From Pararge aegeria (lineage: Eukaryota; Arthropoda; Insecta; Lepidoptera; Nymphalidae), in contig NW_024396996.1 of assembly GCF_905163445.1 (NCBI RefSeq), forward strand, positions 62,001 through 126,000: 64,000 nucleotides of DNA, in the 5' to 3' direction. Shown piece by piece: positions 34,168 through 48,360 of this stretch. Position 1 is the stretch's first letter. Every line of letters starts with the position of its first letter. The position numbers and the translations under genes are program-made. The notes beneath the pieces are model-generated. The model ran no database searches, was not told the DNA's origin, and saw only the letters and a list, made by a program, of their open reading frames with translations.

Positions 34168-35611
34168 CACTTACACATTAGGCCCGTCGCGCCGCGCCAC
34201 TACTATATGGGGCGAAGGTGCGAAGTCGACGGCGACGACAAAGTACCGAGTCTAAGGAGACTGATGGCGGCGCCACACAGTGGCGTTATGTCTCTATAAA
34301 AGTGGTGGTCTTTTATTATGTTATTTATTAATGGTATTATTTTAATATCATATCAATATTGTACCCCGCACAGGGGGGAGGTACGGGTAGGTAGTGACGA
34401 AAAATAACGATACGGGACTCTTACGAGGTCTCGCAATCGGAATGAGTACACTTTAAATATTTTAACGAGGTAAAATTTAAGGGCATTGAGGGTCTGGTGC
34501 CAGTGGTGGTTGATTAGATCCACACACTATACTTTTTATAATTATGTGGCGTTATGTCTCTATAAAAGTGGTGGTCTTTTATTATGTTATTTATTAATGG
34601 TATTTTTTTAATATCATATCAATATTGTACCCCGCACGGGGGGAGGTAGGGGGGGGTAGGTAGTGACGAAAAATAACGATACGGGACTCTTACGAGGTCT
34701 CGTAATCGGAATGAGTTTCTGCGACTACCATTGTCTGTCGCGGGTAACGGGGAATCAGGGTTCGATTCCGGTGAGGGAGCCTGAGAAACTGCTACCACAT
34801 CCAAGGAAGGCAGCAGGCGCGTAAATTACCCACTCCCTGCACGGGGGGGGAGGAACGGGTAGGTAGTGACGAAAAATAACGATACGGGACTCTTACGAGG
34901 GCCCGTCATCGAATAATCAATACACGAACTGCCCACACACTTGTAAATATAGACGCGCAAGATCGTTACACGAACCGCTTACCATTATAGTAAACTACTA
35001 TGCAAACACACATAACATATACGCAATAAGAGAACTTTAAATTGGAGATTTTACCCTACCACACCCGTCTGTCTCATTCTGAAAACTATTCAAAATAATT
35101 GCTATTTTTCATTCTCATTCAAATATAAATAATAGTAAATAATATATAATTTTTGACTGAACTGAACCCAAGTGCCCGGCCTGTGGCCGGGCACCCCTCG
35201 TATTCATGTTCTAACCTAACCTAACCTAAATCTAGTTTTGACACCTTTAGACTTTAGATTCAAGATTTAATGTGAATATATGCATTAATAAAAACTCATT
35301 ACTATTTTAATACTAGTTATGCTGCTGTTGATGCACTGATGAAAGCCAGATAGCTAGATCAGTGTTTAGTTAGTCGTAGTTGCCGGTGGGCTGAGGTCTA
35401 AAGGAATCCAAACTAGTTTTAAAAGGTTTGGATAGGTTAGGTTAGGTTAGAACATGAATAAGACGGGTGCCCGGCCGCAGGCCGGTCACTTAGGTTCAGT
35501 TCCGTTTAAAAAAAAAAAAAACAAAAAACAAAACGTACCAATACAAAGTACTCTTATTCATATTAGAAGATATTGTAAAATAACAATTAATTTAATTTTT
35601 TTTTTTTTTTT
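34168..35611 (+). repeat. Monomer 16 (long form)
   Basis: 1444 bp; c1 at 34367-34503, c2 at 34660-34911 with GCGCGTAAAT / GAGGGCCCGTC and a private GAGGAACGGG. Confidence 0.93.
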
Positions 35612-37052
35612 CACTTACACATTAGGCCCGTCGCGCCGCGCCACTACTATATGGGGCGAAGGTGCGAAGTCGACGGCGACGACAAAGTACCGAGTCTAAG
35701 GAGACTGATGGCGGCGCCACACAGTGGCGTTATGTCTCTATAAAAGTGGTGGTCTTTTATTGTTATTTATTAATGGTATTATTTTAATATCATATCAATA
35801 TTGTACCCCGCACAGGGGGGAGGTACGGGTAGGTAGTGACGAAAAATAACGATACGGGACTCTTACGAGGTCTCGCAATCGGAATGAGTACACTTTAAAT
35901 ATTTTAACGAGGTAAAATTTAAGGGCATTGAGGGTCTGGTGCCAGTGGTGGTTGATTAGATCCACACACTATACTTTTTATAATTATGTGGCGTTATGTC
36001 TCTATAAAAGTGGTGGTCTTTTATTATGTTATTTATTAATGGTATTTTTTTTATATCATATCAATATTGTACCCCGCACGGGGGGAGGTAGGGGGGTAGG
36101 TAGTGACGAAAAATAACGATACGGGACTCTTACGAGGTCTCGTAATCGGAATGAGTTTCTGCGACTACCATTGTCTGTCGCGGGTAACGGGGAATCAGGG
36201 TTCGATTCCGGTGAGGGAGCCTGAGAAACTGCTACCACATCCAAGGAAGGCAGCAGGCGCGCAAATTACCCACTCCCTGCACGGGGGGGGGGAGGTACGG
36301 GTAGGTAGTGACGAAAAATAACGATACGGGACTCTTACGAGGTCCCGTCATCGAATAATCAATACACGAACTGCCCACACACTTGTAAATATAGACGCGC
36401 AAGATCGTTACACGAACCGCTTACCATTATAGTAAACTACTATGCAAACACACATAACATATACGCAATAAGAGAACTTTAAATTGGAGATTTTACCCTA
36501 CCACACCCGTCTGTCTCATTCTGAAAACTATTCAAAATAATTGCTATTTTTCATTCTCATTCAAATATAAATAATAGTAAATAATATATAATTTTTGACT
36601 GAACTGAACCCAAGTGCCCGGCCTGTGGCCGGGCACCCCTCGTATTCATGTTCTAACCTAACCTAACCTAAATCTAGTTTTGACACCTTTAGACTTTAGA
36701 TTCAAGATTTAATGTGAATATATGCATTAATAAAAACTCATTACTATTTTAATACTAGTTATGCTGCTGTTGATGCACTGATGAAAGCCAGATAGCTAGA
36801 TCAGTGTTTAGTTAGTCGTAGTTGCCGGTGGGCTGAGGTCTAAAGGAATCCAAACTAGTTTTAAAAGGTTTGGATAGGTTAGGTTAGGTTAGAACATGAA
36901 TAAGACGGGTGCCCGGCCGCAGGCCGGTCACTTAGGTTCAGTTCCGTTTAAAAAAAAAAAACAAAAAACAAAACGTACCAATACAAAGTACTCTTATTCA
37001 TATTAGAAGATATTGTAAAATAACAATTAATTTAATTTTTTTTTTTTTTTTT
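35612..37052 (+). repeat. Monomer 17 (type A of the higher-order repeat)
   Basis: 1441 bp; c1 at 35809-35945, c2 at 36100-36353 with a lengthened G-run. Shares with monomer 19 a 2-bp loss in the first M module (TTTTATTGTTATTT) and TTTTTTTTATATC in the second. Confidence 0.93.
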
Positions 37053-38453
37053 CACTTACACATTAGGCCCGTCGCGCCGCGCCACTACTATATGGGGCGA
37101 AGGTGCGAAGTCGACGGCGACGACAAAGTACCGAGTCTAAGGAGACTGATGGCGGCGCCACACAGTGGCGTTATGTCTCTATAAAAGTGGTGGTCTTTTA
37201 TTATGTTATTTATTAATGGTATTATTTTAATATCATATCAATATTGTACCCCGCACAGGGGGGAGGTACGGGTAGGTAGTGACGAAAAATAACGATACGG
37301 GACTCTTACGAGGTCTCGCAATCGGAATGAGTACACTTTAAATATTTTAACGAGGTAAAATTTAAGGGCATTGAGGGTCTGGTGCCAGTGGTGGTTGATT
37401 AGATCCACACACTATACTTTTTATAATTATGTGGCGTTATGTCTCTATAAAAGTGGTGGTCTTTTATTATGTTATTTATTAATGGTATTTTTTTAATATC
37501 ATATCAATATTGTACCCCGCACGGGGGGAGGTAGGGGGGTAGGTAGTGACGAAAAATAACGATACGGGACTCTTACGAGGTCTCGTAATCGGAATGAGTT
37601 TCTGCGACTACCATTGTCTGTCGCGGGTAACGGGGAATCAGGGTTCGATTCCGGTGAGGGAGCCTGAGAAACTGCTACCACATCCAAGGAAGGCAGCAGG
37701 CGCGCAAATTACCCACTCCCTGCACGGGGGGGGAGGTACGGGTAGGTAGTGACGAAAAATAACGATACGGGACTCTTACGAGGTCCCGTCATCGAATAAT
37801 CAATACACGAACTGCCCACACACTTGTAAATATAGACGCGCAAGATCGTTACACGAACCGCTTACCATTATAGTAAACTACTATGCAAACACACATAACA
37901 TATACGCAATAAGAGAACTTTAAATTGGAGATTTTACCCTACCACACCCGTCTGTCTCATTCTGAAAACTATTCAAAATAATTGCTATTTTTCATTCTCA
38001 TTCAAATATAAATAATAGTAAATAATATATAATTTTTGACTGAACTGAACCCAAGTGCCCAGCCTGTGGCCGGGCACCCCTCGTATTCATGTTCTAACCT
38101 AACCTAACCTAAATCTAGTTTTGACACCTTTAGACTTTAGATTCAAGATTTAATGTGAATATATGCATTAATAAAAACTGATGAAAGCCAGATAGCTAGA
38201 TCAGTGTTTAGTTAGTCGTAGTTGCCGGTGGGCTGAGGTCTAAAGGAATCCAAACTAGTTTTAAAAGGTTTGGATAGTTTAGGTTAGGTTAGAACATGAA
38301 TAAGACGGGTGCCCGGCCGCAGGCCGGTCACTTAGGTTCAGTTCCGTTTAAAAAAAAAAAAACCAAAAAACAAAACGTACCAATACAAAGTACTCTTATT
38401 CATATTAGAAGATATTGTAAAATAACAATTAATTTAATTTTTTTTTTTTTTTT
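37053..38453 (+). repeat. Monomer 18 (short form, type B)
   Basis: 1401 bp; c1 at 37252-37388, c2 at 37543-37794. 41-bp deletion, GGATAGTTTAGG, AACCAAAAAAC spacer and a GCCCAGCCTG change in the foldback shared with monomer 23. Confidence 0.93.
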
Positions 38454-39894
38454 CACTTACACATTAGGCCCGTCGCGCCGCGCCACTACTATATGGGGCG
38501 AAGGTGCGAAGTCGACGGCGACGACAAAGTACCGAGTCTAAGGAGACTGATGGCGGCGCCACACAGTGGCGTTATGTCTCTATAAAAGTGGTGGTCTTTT
38601 ATTGTTATTTATTAATGGTATTATTTTAATATCATATCAATATTGTACCCCGCACAGGGGGGAGGTACGGGTAGGTAGTGACGAAAAATAACGATACGGG
38701 ACTCTTACGAGGTCTCGCAATCGGAATGAGTACACTTTAAATATTTTAACGAGGTAAAATTTAAGGGCATTGAGGGTCTGGTGCCAGTGGTGGTTGATTA
38801 GATCCACACACTATACTTTTTATAATTATGTGGCGTTATGTCTCTATAAAAGTGGTGGTCTTTTATTATGTTATTTATTAATGGTATTTTTTTTATATCA
38901 TATCAATATTGTACCCCGCACGGGGGGAGGTAGGGGGGTAGGTAGTGACGAAAAATAACGATACGGGACTCTTACGAGGTCTCGTAATCGGAATGAGTTT
39001 CTGCGACTACCATTGTCTGTCGCGGGTAACGGGGAATCAGGGTTCGATTCCGGTGAGGGAGCCTGAGAAACTGCTACCACATCCAAGGAAGGCAGCAGGC
39101 GCGCAAATTACCCACTCCCTGCACGGGGGGGGGGAGGTACGGGTAGGTAGTGACGAAAAATAACGATACGGGACTCTTACGAGGTCCCGTCATCGAATAA
39201 TCAATACACGAACTGCCCACACACTTGTAAATATAGACGCGCAAGATCGTTACACGAACCGCTTACCATTATAGTAAACTACTATGCAAACACACATAAC
39301 ATATACGCAATAAGAGAACTTTAAATTGGAGATTTTACCCTACCACACCCGTCTGTCTCATTCTGAAAACTATTCAAAATAATTGCTATTTTTCATTCTC
39401 ATTCAAATATAAATAATAGTAAATAATATATAATTTTTGACTGAACTGAACCCAAGTGCCCGGCCTGTGGCCGGGCACCCCTCGTATTCATGTTCTAACC
39501 TAACCTAACCTAAATCTAGTTTTGACACCTTTAGACTTTAGATTCAAGATTTAATGTGAATATATGCATTAATAAAAACTCATTACTATTTTAATACTAG
39601 TTATGCTGCTGTTGATGCACTGATGAAAGCCAGATAGCTAGATCAGTGTTTAGTTAGTCGTAGTTGCCGGTGGGCTGAGGTCTAAAGGAATCCAAACTAG
39701 TTTTAAAAGGTTTGGATAGGTTAGGTTAGGTTAGAACATGAATAAGACGGGTGCCCGGCCGCAGGCCGGTCACTTAGGTTCAGTTCCGTTTAAAAAAAAA
39801 AAACAAAAAACAAAACGTACCAATACAAAGTACTCTTATTCATATTAGAAGATATTGTAAAATAACAATTAATTTAATTTTTTTTTTTTTTTTT
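38454..39894 (+). repeat. Monomer 19 (type A)
   Basis: 1441 bp; c1 at 38651-38787, c2 at 38942-39195. Nearly identical to monomer 17. Confidence 0.93.
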
Positions 39895-41295
39895 CACTTA
39901 CACATTAGGCCCGTCGCGCCGCGCCACTACTATATGGGGCGAAGGTGCGAAGTCGACGGCGACGACAAAGTACCGAGTCTAAGGAGACTGATGGCGGCGC
40001 CACACAGTGGCGTTATGTCTCTATAAAAGTGGTGGTCTTTTATTATGTTATTTATTAATGGTATTATTTTAATATCATATCAATATTGTACCCCGCACAG
40101 GGGGGAGGTACGGGTAGGTAGTGACGAAAAATAACGATACGGGACTCTTACGAGGTCTCGCAATCGGAATGAGTACATTTTAAATATTTTAACGAGGTAA
40201 AATTTAAGGGCATTGAGGGTCTGGTGCCAGTGGTGGTTGATTAGATCCACACACTATACTTTTTATAATTATGTGGCGTTATGTCTCTATAAAAGTGGTG
40301 GTCTTTTATTATGTTATTTATTAATGGTATTTTTTTAATATCATATCAATATTGTACCCCGCACGGGGGGAGGTAGGGGGGTAGGTAGTGACGAAAAATA
40401 ACGATACGGGACTCTTACGAGGTCTCGTAATCGGAATGAGTTTCTGCGACTACCATTGTCTGTCGCGGGTAACGGGGAATCAGGGTTCGATTCCGGTGAG
40501 GGAGCCTGAGAAACTGCTACCACATCCAAGGAAGGCAGCAGGCGCGCAAATTACCCACTCCCTGCACGGGGGGGGAGGTACGGGTAGGTAGTGACGAAAA
40601 ATAACGATACGGGACTCTTACGAGGTCCCGTCATCGAATAATCAATACACGAACTGCCCACACACTTGTAAATATAGACGCGCAAGATCGTTACACGAAC
40701 CGCTTACCATTATAGTAAACTACTATGCAAACACACATAACATATACGCAATAAGAGAACTTTAAATTGGAGATTTTACCCTACCACACCCGTCTGTCTC
40801 ATTCTGAAAACTATTCAAAATAATTGCTATTTTTCATTCTCATTCAAATATAAATAATAGTAAATAATATATAATTTTTGACTGAACTGAACCCAAGTGC
40901 CCGGCCTGTGGCCGGGCACCCCTCGTATTCATGTTCTAACCTAACCTAACCTAAATCTAGTTTTGACACCTTTAGACTTTAGATTCAAGATTTAATGTGA
41001 ATATATGCATTAATAAAAACTGATGAAAGCCAGATAGCTAGATCAGTGTTTAGTTAGTCGTAGTTGCCGGTGGGCTGAGGTCTAAAGGAATCCAAACTAG
41101 TTTTAAAAGGTTTGGATAGTTTAGGTTAGGTTAGAACATGAATAAGACGGGTGCCCGGCCGCAGGCCGGTCACTTAGGTTCAGTTCCGTTTAAAAAAAAA
41201 AAAACCAAAAAACAAAACGTACCAATACAAAGTACTCTTATTCATATTAGAAGATATTGTAAAATAACAATTAATTTAATTTTTTTTTTTTTTTT
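39895..41295 (+). repeat. Monomer 20 (short form, type B)
   Basis: 1401 bp; c1 at 40094-40230 with private GAGTACATTTT, c2 at 40385-40636; AACCAAAAAAC spacer. Confidence 0.93.
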
Positions 41296-42675
41296 CACTT
41301 ACACATTAGGCCCGTCGCGCCGCGCCACTACTATATGGGGCGAAGGTGCGAAGTCGACGGCGACGACAAAGTACCGAGTCTAAGGAGACTGATGGCGGCG
41401 CCACACAGTGGCGTTATGTCTCTATAAAAGTGGTGGTCTTTTATTATGTTATTTATTAATGGTATTATTTTAATATCATATCAATATTGTACCCCGCACA
41501 GGGGGGAGGTACGGGTAGGTAGTGACGAAAAATAACGATACGGGACTCTTACGAGGTCTCGCAATCGGAATGAGTACACTTTAAATATTTTAACGAGGTA
41601 AAATTAAAGGGCATTGAGGGTCTGGTGCCAGTGGTGGTTGATTAGATCCACACACTATACTTTTTATAATTATGTGGCGTTATGTCTCTATAAAAGTGGT
41701 GGTCTTTTATTATGTTATTTATTAATGGTATTTTTTTAATATCATATCAATATTGTACCCCGCACGGGGGGAGGTAGGGGGGTAGGTAGTGACGAAAAAT
41801 AACGATACGGGACTCTTACGAGGTCTCGTAATCGGAATGAGTTTCTGCGACTACCATTGTCTGTCGCGGGTAACGGGGAATCAGGGTTCGATTCCGGTGA
41901 GGGAGCCTGAGAAACTGCTACCACATCCAAGGAAGGCAGCAGGCGCGCAAATTACCCACTCCCTGCACGGGGGGGGGAGGTACGGGTAGGTAGTGACGAA
42001 AAATAACGATACGGGACTCTTACGAGGTCCCGTCATCGAATAATCAATACACGAACTGCCCACACACTTGTAAATATAGACGCGCAAGATCGTTACACGA
42101 ACCGCTTACCATTATAGTAAACTACTATGCAAACACACATAACATATACGCAATAAGAGAACTTTAAATTGGAGATTTTACCCTACCACACCCGTCTGTC
42201 TCATTCTGAAAACTATTCAAAATAATTGCTATTTTTCATTCTCATTCAAATATAAATAATAGTAAATAATATATAATTTTTGACTGAACTGAACCCAAGT
42301 GCCCGGCCTGTGGCCGGGCACCCCTCGTATTCATGTTCTAACCTAACCTAACCTAAATCTAGTTTTGACACCTTTAGACTTTAGATTCAAGATTTAATGT
42401 GAATATATGCATTAATAAAAACTCATTACTATTTTAATACTAGTTATGCTGCTGTTGATGCACTGATGAAAGCCAGATAGCTAGATCAGTGTTTAGTTAG
42501 TCGTAGTTGCCGGTGGGCTGAGGTCTAAAGGAATCCAAACTAGTTTTAAAAGGTTTGGATAGGTTAGGTTAGGTTAGAACATGAATAAGACGGGTGCCCG
42601 GCCGCAGGCCGGTCACTTAGGTTCAGTTCCGTTTAAAAAAAAAAAAACAATAATTTAATTTTTTTTTTTTTTTTT
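41296..42675 (+). repeat. Monomer 21 (type C, spacer deletion)
   Basis: 1380 bp; c1 at 41495-41631 (AAAATTAAAGG), c2 at 41786-42038. The 41-bp segment is present; ~60 bp of the A/T spacer is deleted (ACAATAATTTAATT). Confidence 0.93.
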
Positions 42676-44116
42676 CACTTACACATTAGGCCCGTCGCGC
42701 CGCGCCACTACTATATGGGGCGAAGGTGCGAAGTCGACGGCGACGACAAAGTACCGAGTCTAAGGAGACTGATGGCGGCGCCACACAGTGGCGTTATGTC
42801 TCTATAAAAGTGGTGGTCTTTTATTATGTTATTTATTAATGGTATTATTTTAATATCATATCAATATTGTACCCCGCACAGGGGGGAGGTACGGGTAGGT
42901 AGTGACGAAAAATAACGATACGGGACTCTTACGAGGTCTCGCAATCGGAATGAGTACACTTTAAATATTTTAACGAGGTAAAATTTAAGGGCATTGAGGG
43001 TCTGGTGCCAGTGGTGGTTGATTAGATCCACACACTATACTTTTTATAATTATGTGGCGTTATGTCTCTATAAAAGTGGTGGTCTTTTATTATGTTATTT
43101 ATTAATGGTATTTTTTTTATATCATATCAATATTGTACCCCGCACGGGGGGAGGTAGGGGGGTAGGTAGTGACGAAAAATAACGATACGGGACTCTTACG
43201 AGGTCTCGTAATCGGAATGAGTTTCTGCGACTACCATTGTCTGTCGCGGGTAACGGGGAATCAGGGTTCGATTCCGGTGAGGGAGCCTGAGAAACTGCTA
43301 CCACATCCAAGGAAGGCAGCAGGCGCGCAAATTACCCACTCCCTGCACGGGGGGGGAGGTACGGGTAGGTAGTGACGAAAAATAACGATACGGGACTCTT
43401 ACGAGGTCCCGTCATCGAATAATCAATACACGAACTGCCCACACACTTGTAAATATAGACGCGCAAGATCGTTACACGAACCGCTTACCATTATAGTAAA
43501 CTACTATGCAAACACACATAACATATACGCAATAAGAGAACTTTAAATTGGAGATTTTACCCTACCACACCCGTCTGTCTCATTCTGAAAACTATTCAAA
43601 ATAATTGCTATTTTTCATTCTCATTCAAATATAAATAATAGTAAATAATATATAATTTTTGACTGAACTGAACCCAAGTGCCCGGCCTGTGGCCGGGCAC
43701 CCCTCGTATTCATGTTCTAACCTAACCTAACCTAAATCTAGTTTTGACACCTTTAGACTTTAGATTCAAGATTTAATGTGAATATATGCATTAATAAAAA
43801 CTCATTACTATTTTAATACTAGTTATGCTGCTGTTGATGCACTGATGAAAGCCAGATAGCTAGATCAGTGTTTAGTTAGTCGTAGTTGCCGGTGGGCTGA
43901 GGTCTAAAGGAATCCAAACTAGTTTTAAAAGGTTTGGATAGGTTAGGTTAGGTTAGAACATGAATAAGACGGGTGCCCGGCCGCAGGCCGGTCACTTAGG
44001 TTCAGTTCCGTTTAAAAAAAAAAAACAAAAAACAAAACGTACCAATACAAAGTACTCTTATTCATATTAGAAGATATTGTAAAATAACAATTAATTTAAT
44101 TTTTTTTTTTTTTTTT
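42676..44116 (+). repeat. Monomer 22 (type A)
   Basis: 1441 bp; c1 at 42875-43011, c2 at 43166-43417. Has TTTTTTTTATATC but not the 2-bp M-module loss of monomers 17 and 19. Confidence 0.93.
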
Positions 44117-45517
44117 CACTTACACATTAGGCCCGTCGCGCCGCGCCACTACTATATGGGGCGAAGGTGCGAAGTCGACGGCGACGACAAAGTACCGAGT
44201 CTAAGGAGACTGATGGCGGCGCCACACAGTGGCGTTATGTCTCTATAAAAGTGGTGGTCTTTTATTATGTTATTTATTAATGGTATTATTTTAATATCAT
44301 ATCAATATTGTACCCCGCACAGGGGGGAGGTACGGGTAGGTAGTGACGAAAAATAACGATACGGGACTCTTACGAGGTCTCGCAATCGGAATGAGTACAC
44401 TTTAAATATTTTAACGAGGTAAAATTTAAGGGCATTGAGGGTCTGGTGCCAGTGGTGGTTGATTAGATCCACACACTATACTTTTTATAATTATGTGGCG
44501 TTATGTCTCTATAAAAGTGGTGGTCTTTTATTATGTTATTTATTAATGGTATTTTTTTAATATCATATCAATATTGTACCCCGCACGGGGGGAGGTAGGG
44601 GGGTAGGTAGTGACGAAAAATAACGATACGGGACTCTTACGAGGTCTCGTAATCGGAATGAGTTTCTGCGACTACCATTGTCTGTCGCGGGTAACGGGGA
44701 ATCAGGGTTCGATTCCGGTGAGGGAGCCTGAGAAACTGCTACCACATCCAAGGAAGGCAGCAGGCGCGCAAATTACCCACTCCCTGCACGGGGGGGGAGG
44801 TACGGGTAGGTAGTGACGAAAAATAACGATACGGGACTCTTACGAGGTCCCGTCATCGAATAATCAATACACGAACTGCCCACACACTTGTAAATATAGA
44901 CGCGCAAGATCGTTACACGAACCGCTTACCATTATAGTAAACTACTATGCAAACACACATAACATATACGCAATAAGAGAACTTTAAATTGGAGATTTTA
45001 CCCTACCACACCCGTCTGTCTCATTCTGAAAACTATTCAAAATAATTGCTATTTTTCATTCTCATTCAAATATAAATAATAGTAAATAATATATAATTTT
45101 TGACTGAACTGAACCCAAGTGCCCAGCCTGTGGCCGGGCACCCCTCGTATTCATGTTCTAACCTAACCTAACCTAAATCTAGTTTTGACACCTTTAGACT
45201 TTAGATTCAAGATTTAATGTGAATATATGCATTAATAAAAACTGATGAAAGCCAGATAGCTAGATCAGTGTTTAGTTAGTCGTAGTTGCCGGTGGGCTGA
45301 GGTCTAAAGGAATCCAAACTAGTTTTAAAAGGTTTGGATAGTTTAGGTTAGGTTAGAACATGAATAAGACGGGTGCCCGGCCGCAGGCCGGTCACTTAGG
45401 TTCAGTTCCGTTTAAAAAAAAAAAAACCAAAAAACAAAACGTACCAATACAAAGTACTCTTATTCATATTAGAAGATATTGTAAAATAACAATTAATTTA
45501 ATTTTTTTTTTTTTTTT
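44117..45517 (+). repeat. Monomer 23 (short form, type B)
   Basis: 1401 bp; c1 at 44316-44452, c2 at 44607-44858; GCCCAGCCTG and AACCAAAAAAC as in monomer 18. Confidence 0.93.
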
Positions 45518-46959
45518 CACTTACACATTAGGCCCGTCGCGCCGCGCCACTACTATATGGGGCGAAGGTGCGAAGTCGACGGCGACGACAAAGTACCGAG
45601 TCTAAGGAGACTGATGGCGGCGCCACACAGTGGCGTTATGTCTCTATAAAAGTGGTGGTCTTTTATTATGTTATTTATTAATGGTATTATTTTAATATCA
45701 TATCAATATTGTACCCCGCACAGGGGGGAGGTACGGGTAGGTAGTGACGAAAAATAACGATACGGGACTCTTACGAGGTCTCGCAATCGGAATGAGTACA
45801 CTTTAAATATTTTAACGAGGTAAAATTAAAGGGCATTGAGGGTCTGGTGCCAGTGGTGGTTGATTAGATCCACACACTATACTTTTTATAATTATGTGGC
45901 GTTATGTCTCTATAAAAGTGGTGGTCTTTTATTATGTTATTTATTAATGGTATTTTTTTAATATCATATCAATATTGTACCCCGCACGGGGGGAGGTAGG
46001 GGGGTAGGTAGTGACGAAAAATAACGATACGGGACTCTTACGAGGTCTCGTAATCGGAATGAGTTTCTGCGACTACCATTGTCTGTCGCGGGTAACGGGG
46101 AATCAGGGTTCGATTCCGGTGAGGGAGCCTGAGAAACTGCTACCACATCCAAGGAAGGCAGCAGGCGCGCAAATTACCCACTCCCTGCACGGGGGGGGAG
46201 GTACGGGTAGGTAGTGACGAAAAATAACGATACGGGACTCTTACGAGGTCCCGTCATCGAATAATCAATACACGAACTGCCCACACACTTGTAAATATAG
46301 ACGCGCAAGATCGTTACACGAACCGCTTACCATTATAGTAAACTACTATGCAAACACACATAACATATACGCAATAAGAGAACTTTAAATTGGAGATTTT
46401 ACCCTACCACACCCGTCTGTCTCATTCTGAAAACTATTCAAAATAATTGCTATTTTTCATTCTCATTCAAATATAAATAATAGTAAATAATATATAATTT
46501 TTGACTGAACTGAACCCAAGTGCCCGGCCTGTGGCCGGGCACCCCTCGTATTCATGTTCTAACCTAACCTAACCTAAATCTAGTTTTGACACCTTTAGAC
46601 TTTAGATTCAAGATTTAATGTGAATATATGCATTAATAAAAACTCATTACTATTTTAATACTAGTTATGCTGCTGTTGATGCACTGATGAAAGCCAGATA
46701 GCTAGATCAGTGTTTAGTTAGTCGTAGTTGCCGGTGGGCTGAGGTCTAAAGGAATCCAAACTAGTTTTAAAAGGTTTGGATAGGTTAGGTTAGGTTAGAA
46801 CATGAATAAGACGGGTGCCCGGCCGCAGGCCGGTCACTTAGGTTCAGTTCCGTTTAAAAAAAAAAAAACAAAAAACAAAACGTACCAATACAAAGTACTC
46901 TTATTCATATTAGAAGATATTTTAAAATAACAATTAATTTAATTTTTTTTTTTTTTTTT
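45518..46959 (+). repeat. Monomer 24 (type C)
   Basis: 1442 bp; c1 at 45717-45853 (AAAATTAAAGG), c2 at 46008-46259. Private GATATTTTAAAA in the spacer. Confidence 0.93.
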
Positions 46960-48360
46960 CACTTACACATTAGGCCCGTCGCGCCGCGCCACTACTATAT
47001 GGGGCGAAGGTGCGAAGTCGACGGCGACGACAAAGTACCGAGTCTAAGGAGACTGATGGCGGCGCCACACAGTGGCGTTATGTCTCTATAAAAGTGGTGG
47101 TCTTTTATTATGTTATTTATTAATGGTATTATTTTAATATCATATCAATATTGTACCCCGCACAGGGGGGAGGTACGGGTAGGTAGTGACGAAAAATAAC
47201 GATACGGGACTCTTACGAGGTCTCGCAATCGGAATGAGTACACTTTAAATATTTTAACGAGGTAAAATTTAAGGGCATTGAGGGTCTGGTGCCAGTGGTG
47301 GTTGATTAGATCCACACACTATACTTTTTATAATTATGTGGCGTTATGTCTCTATAAAAGTGGTGGTCTTTTATTATGTTATTTATTAATGGTATTTTTT
47401 TAATATCATATCAATATTGTACCCCGCACGGGGGGTGGTAGGGGGGTAGGTAGTGACGAAAAATAACGATACGGGACTCTTACGAGGTCTCGTAATCGGA
47501 ATGAGTTTCTGCGACTACCATTGTCTGTCGCGGGTAACGGGGAATCAGGGTTCGATTCCGGTGAGGGAGCCTGAGAAACTGCTACCACATCCAAGGAAGG
47601 CAGCAGGCGCGCAAATTACCCACTCCCTGCACGGGGGGGGAGGTACGGGTAGGTAGTGACGAAAAATACCGATACGGGACTCTTACGAGGTCCCGTCATC
47701 GAATAATCAATACACGAACTGCCCACACACTTGTAAATATAGACGCGCAAGATCGTTACACGAACCGCTTACCATTATAGTAAACTACTATGCAAACACA
47801 CATAACATATACGCAATAAGAGAACTTTAAATTGGAGATTTTACCCTACCACACCCGTCTGTCTCATGCTGAAAACTATTCAAAATAATTGCTATTTTTC
47901 ATTCTCATTCAAATATAAATAATAGTAAATAATATATAATTTTTGACTGAACTGAACCCAAGTGCCCGGCCTGTGGCCGGGCACCCCTCGTATTCATGTT
48001 CTAACCTAACCTAACCTAAATCTAGTTTTGACACCTTTAGACTTTAGATTCAAGATTTAATGTGAATATATGCATTAATAAAAACTGATGAAAGCCAGAT
48101 AGCTAGATCAGTGTTTAGTTAGTCGTAGTTGCCGGTGGGCTGAGGTCTAAAGGAATCCAAACTAGTTTTAAAAGGTTTGGATAGTTTAGGTTAGGTTAGA
48201 ACATGAATAAGACGGGTGCCCGGCCGCAGGCCGGTCACTTAGGTTCAGTTCCGTTTAAAAAAAAAAAAACAAAAAACAAAACGTACCAATACAAAGTACT
48301 CTTATTCATATTAGAAGATATTGTAAAATAACAATTAATTTAATTTTTTTTTTTTTTTTT
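46960..48360 (+). repeat. Monomer 25 (short form)
   Basis: 1401 bp; c1 at 47159-47295, c2 at 47450-47701. Several private changes: GGGGGGTGGTA, AAAATACCGAT and CTCATGCTG. Confidence 0.93.

Larger units (their letters stand above)
35612..41295 (+). repeat. Higher-order repeat: two consecutive 2842-bp dimers
   Basis: Monomers 17+18 (35612-38453) and 19+20 (38454-41295) are both exactly 2842 bp. They share dimer-specific markers: the 2-bp M-module loss, TTTTTTTTATATC and the longer G-run in the first member; the 41-bp deletion and an AACCAAAAAAC spacer in the second. This is a dimeric unit duplicated as a block. Confidence 0.85.
38454..46959 (+). repeat. Higher-order repeat: two A-B-C trimers
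   Basis: Monomers 19-20-21 (38454-42675) and 22-23-24 (42676-46959) repeat the order type A (TTTTTTTTATATC), type B (41-bp deletion, AACCAAAAAAC), type C (AAAATTAAAGG in c1). The second trimer is longer mainly because monomer 24 keeps the ~60 bp of spacer missing from monomer 21. With 17-18 in front the order is A B A B C A B C. Confidence 0.75.

Noticed and set aside
35454..35699. 81-codon (or 96-codon) frame across the foldback right arm, A-tract and T-tract
   Set aside because: It encodes poly-Lys and poly-Phe from homopolymer tracts and appears or disappears with tract length.
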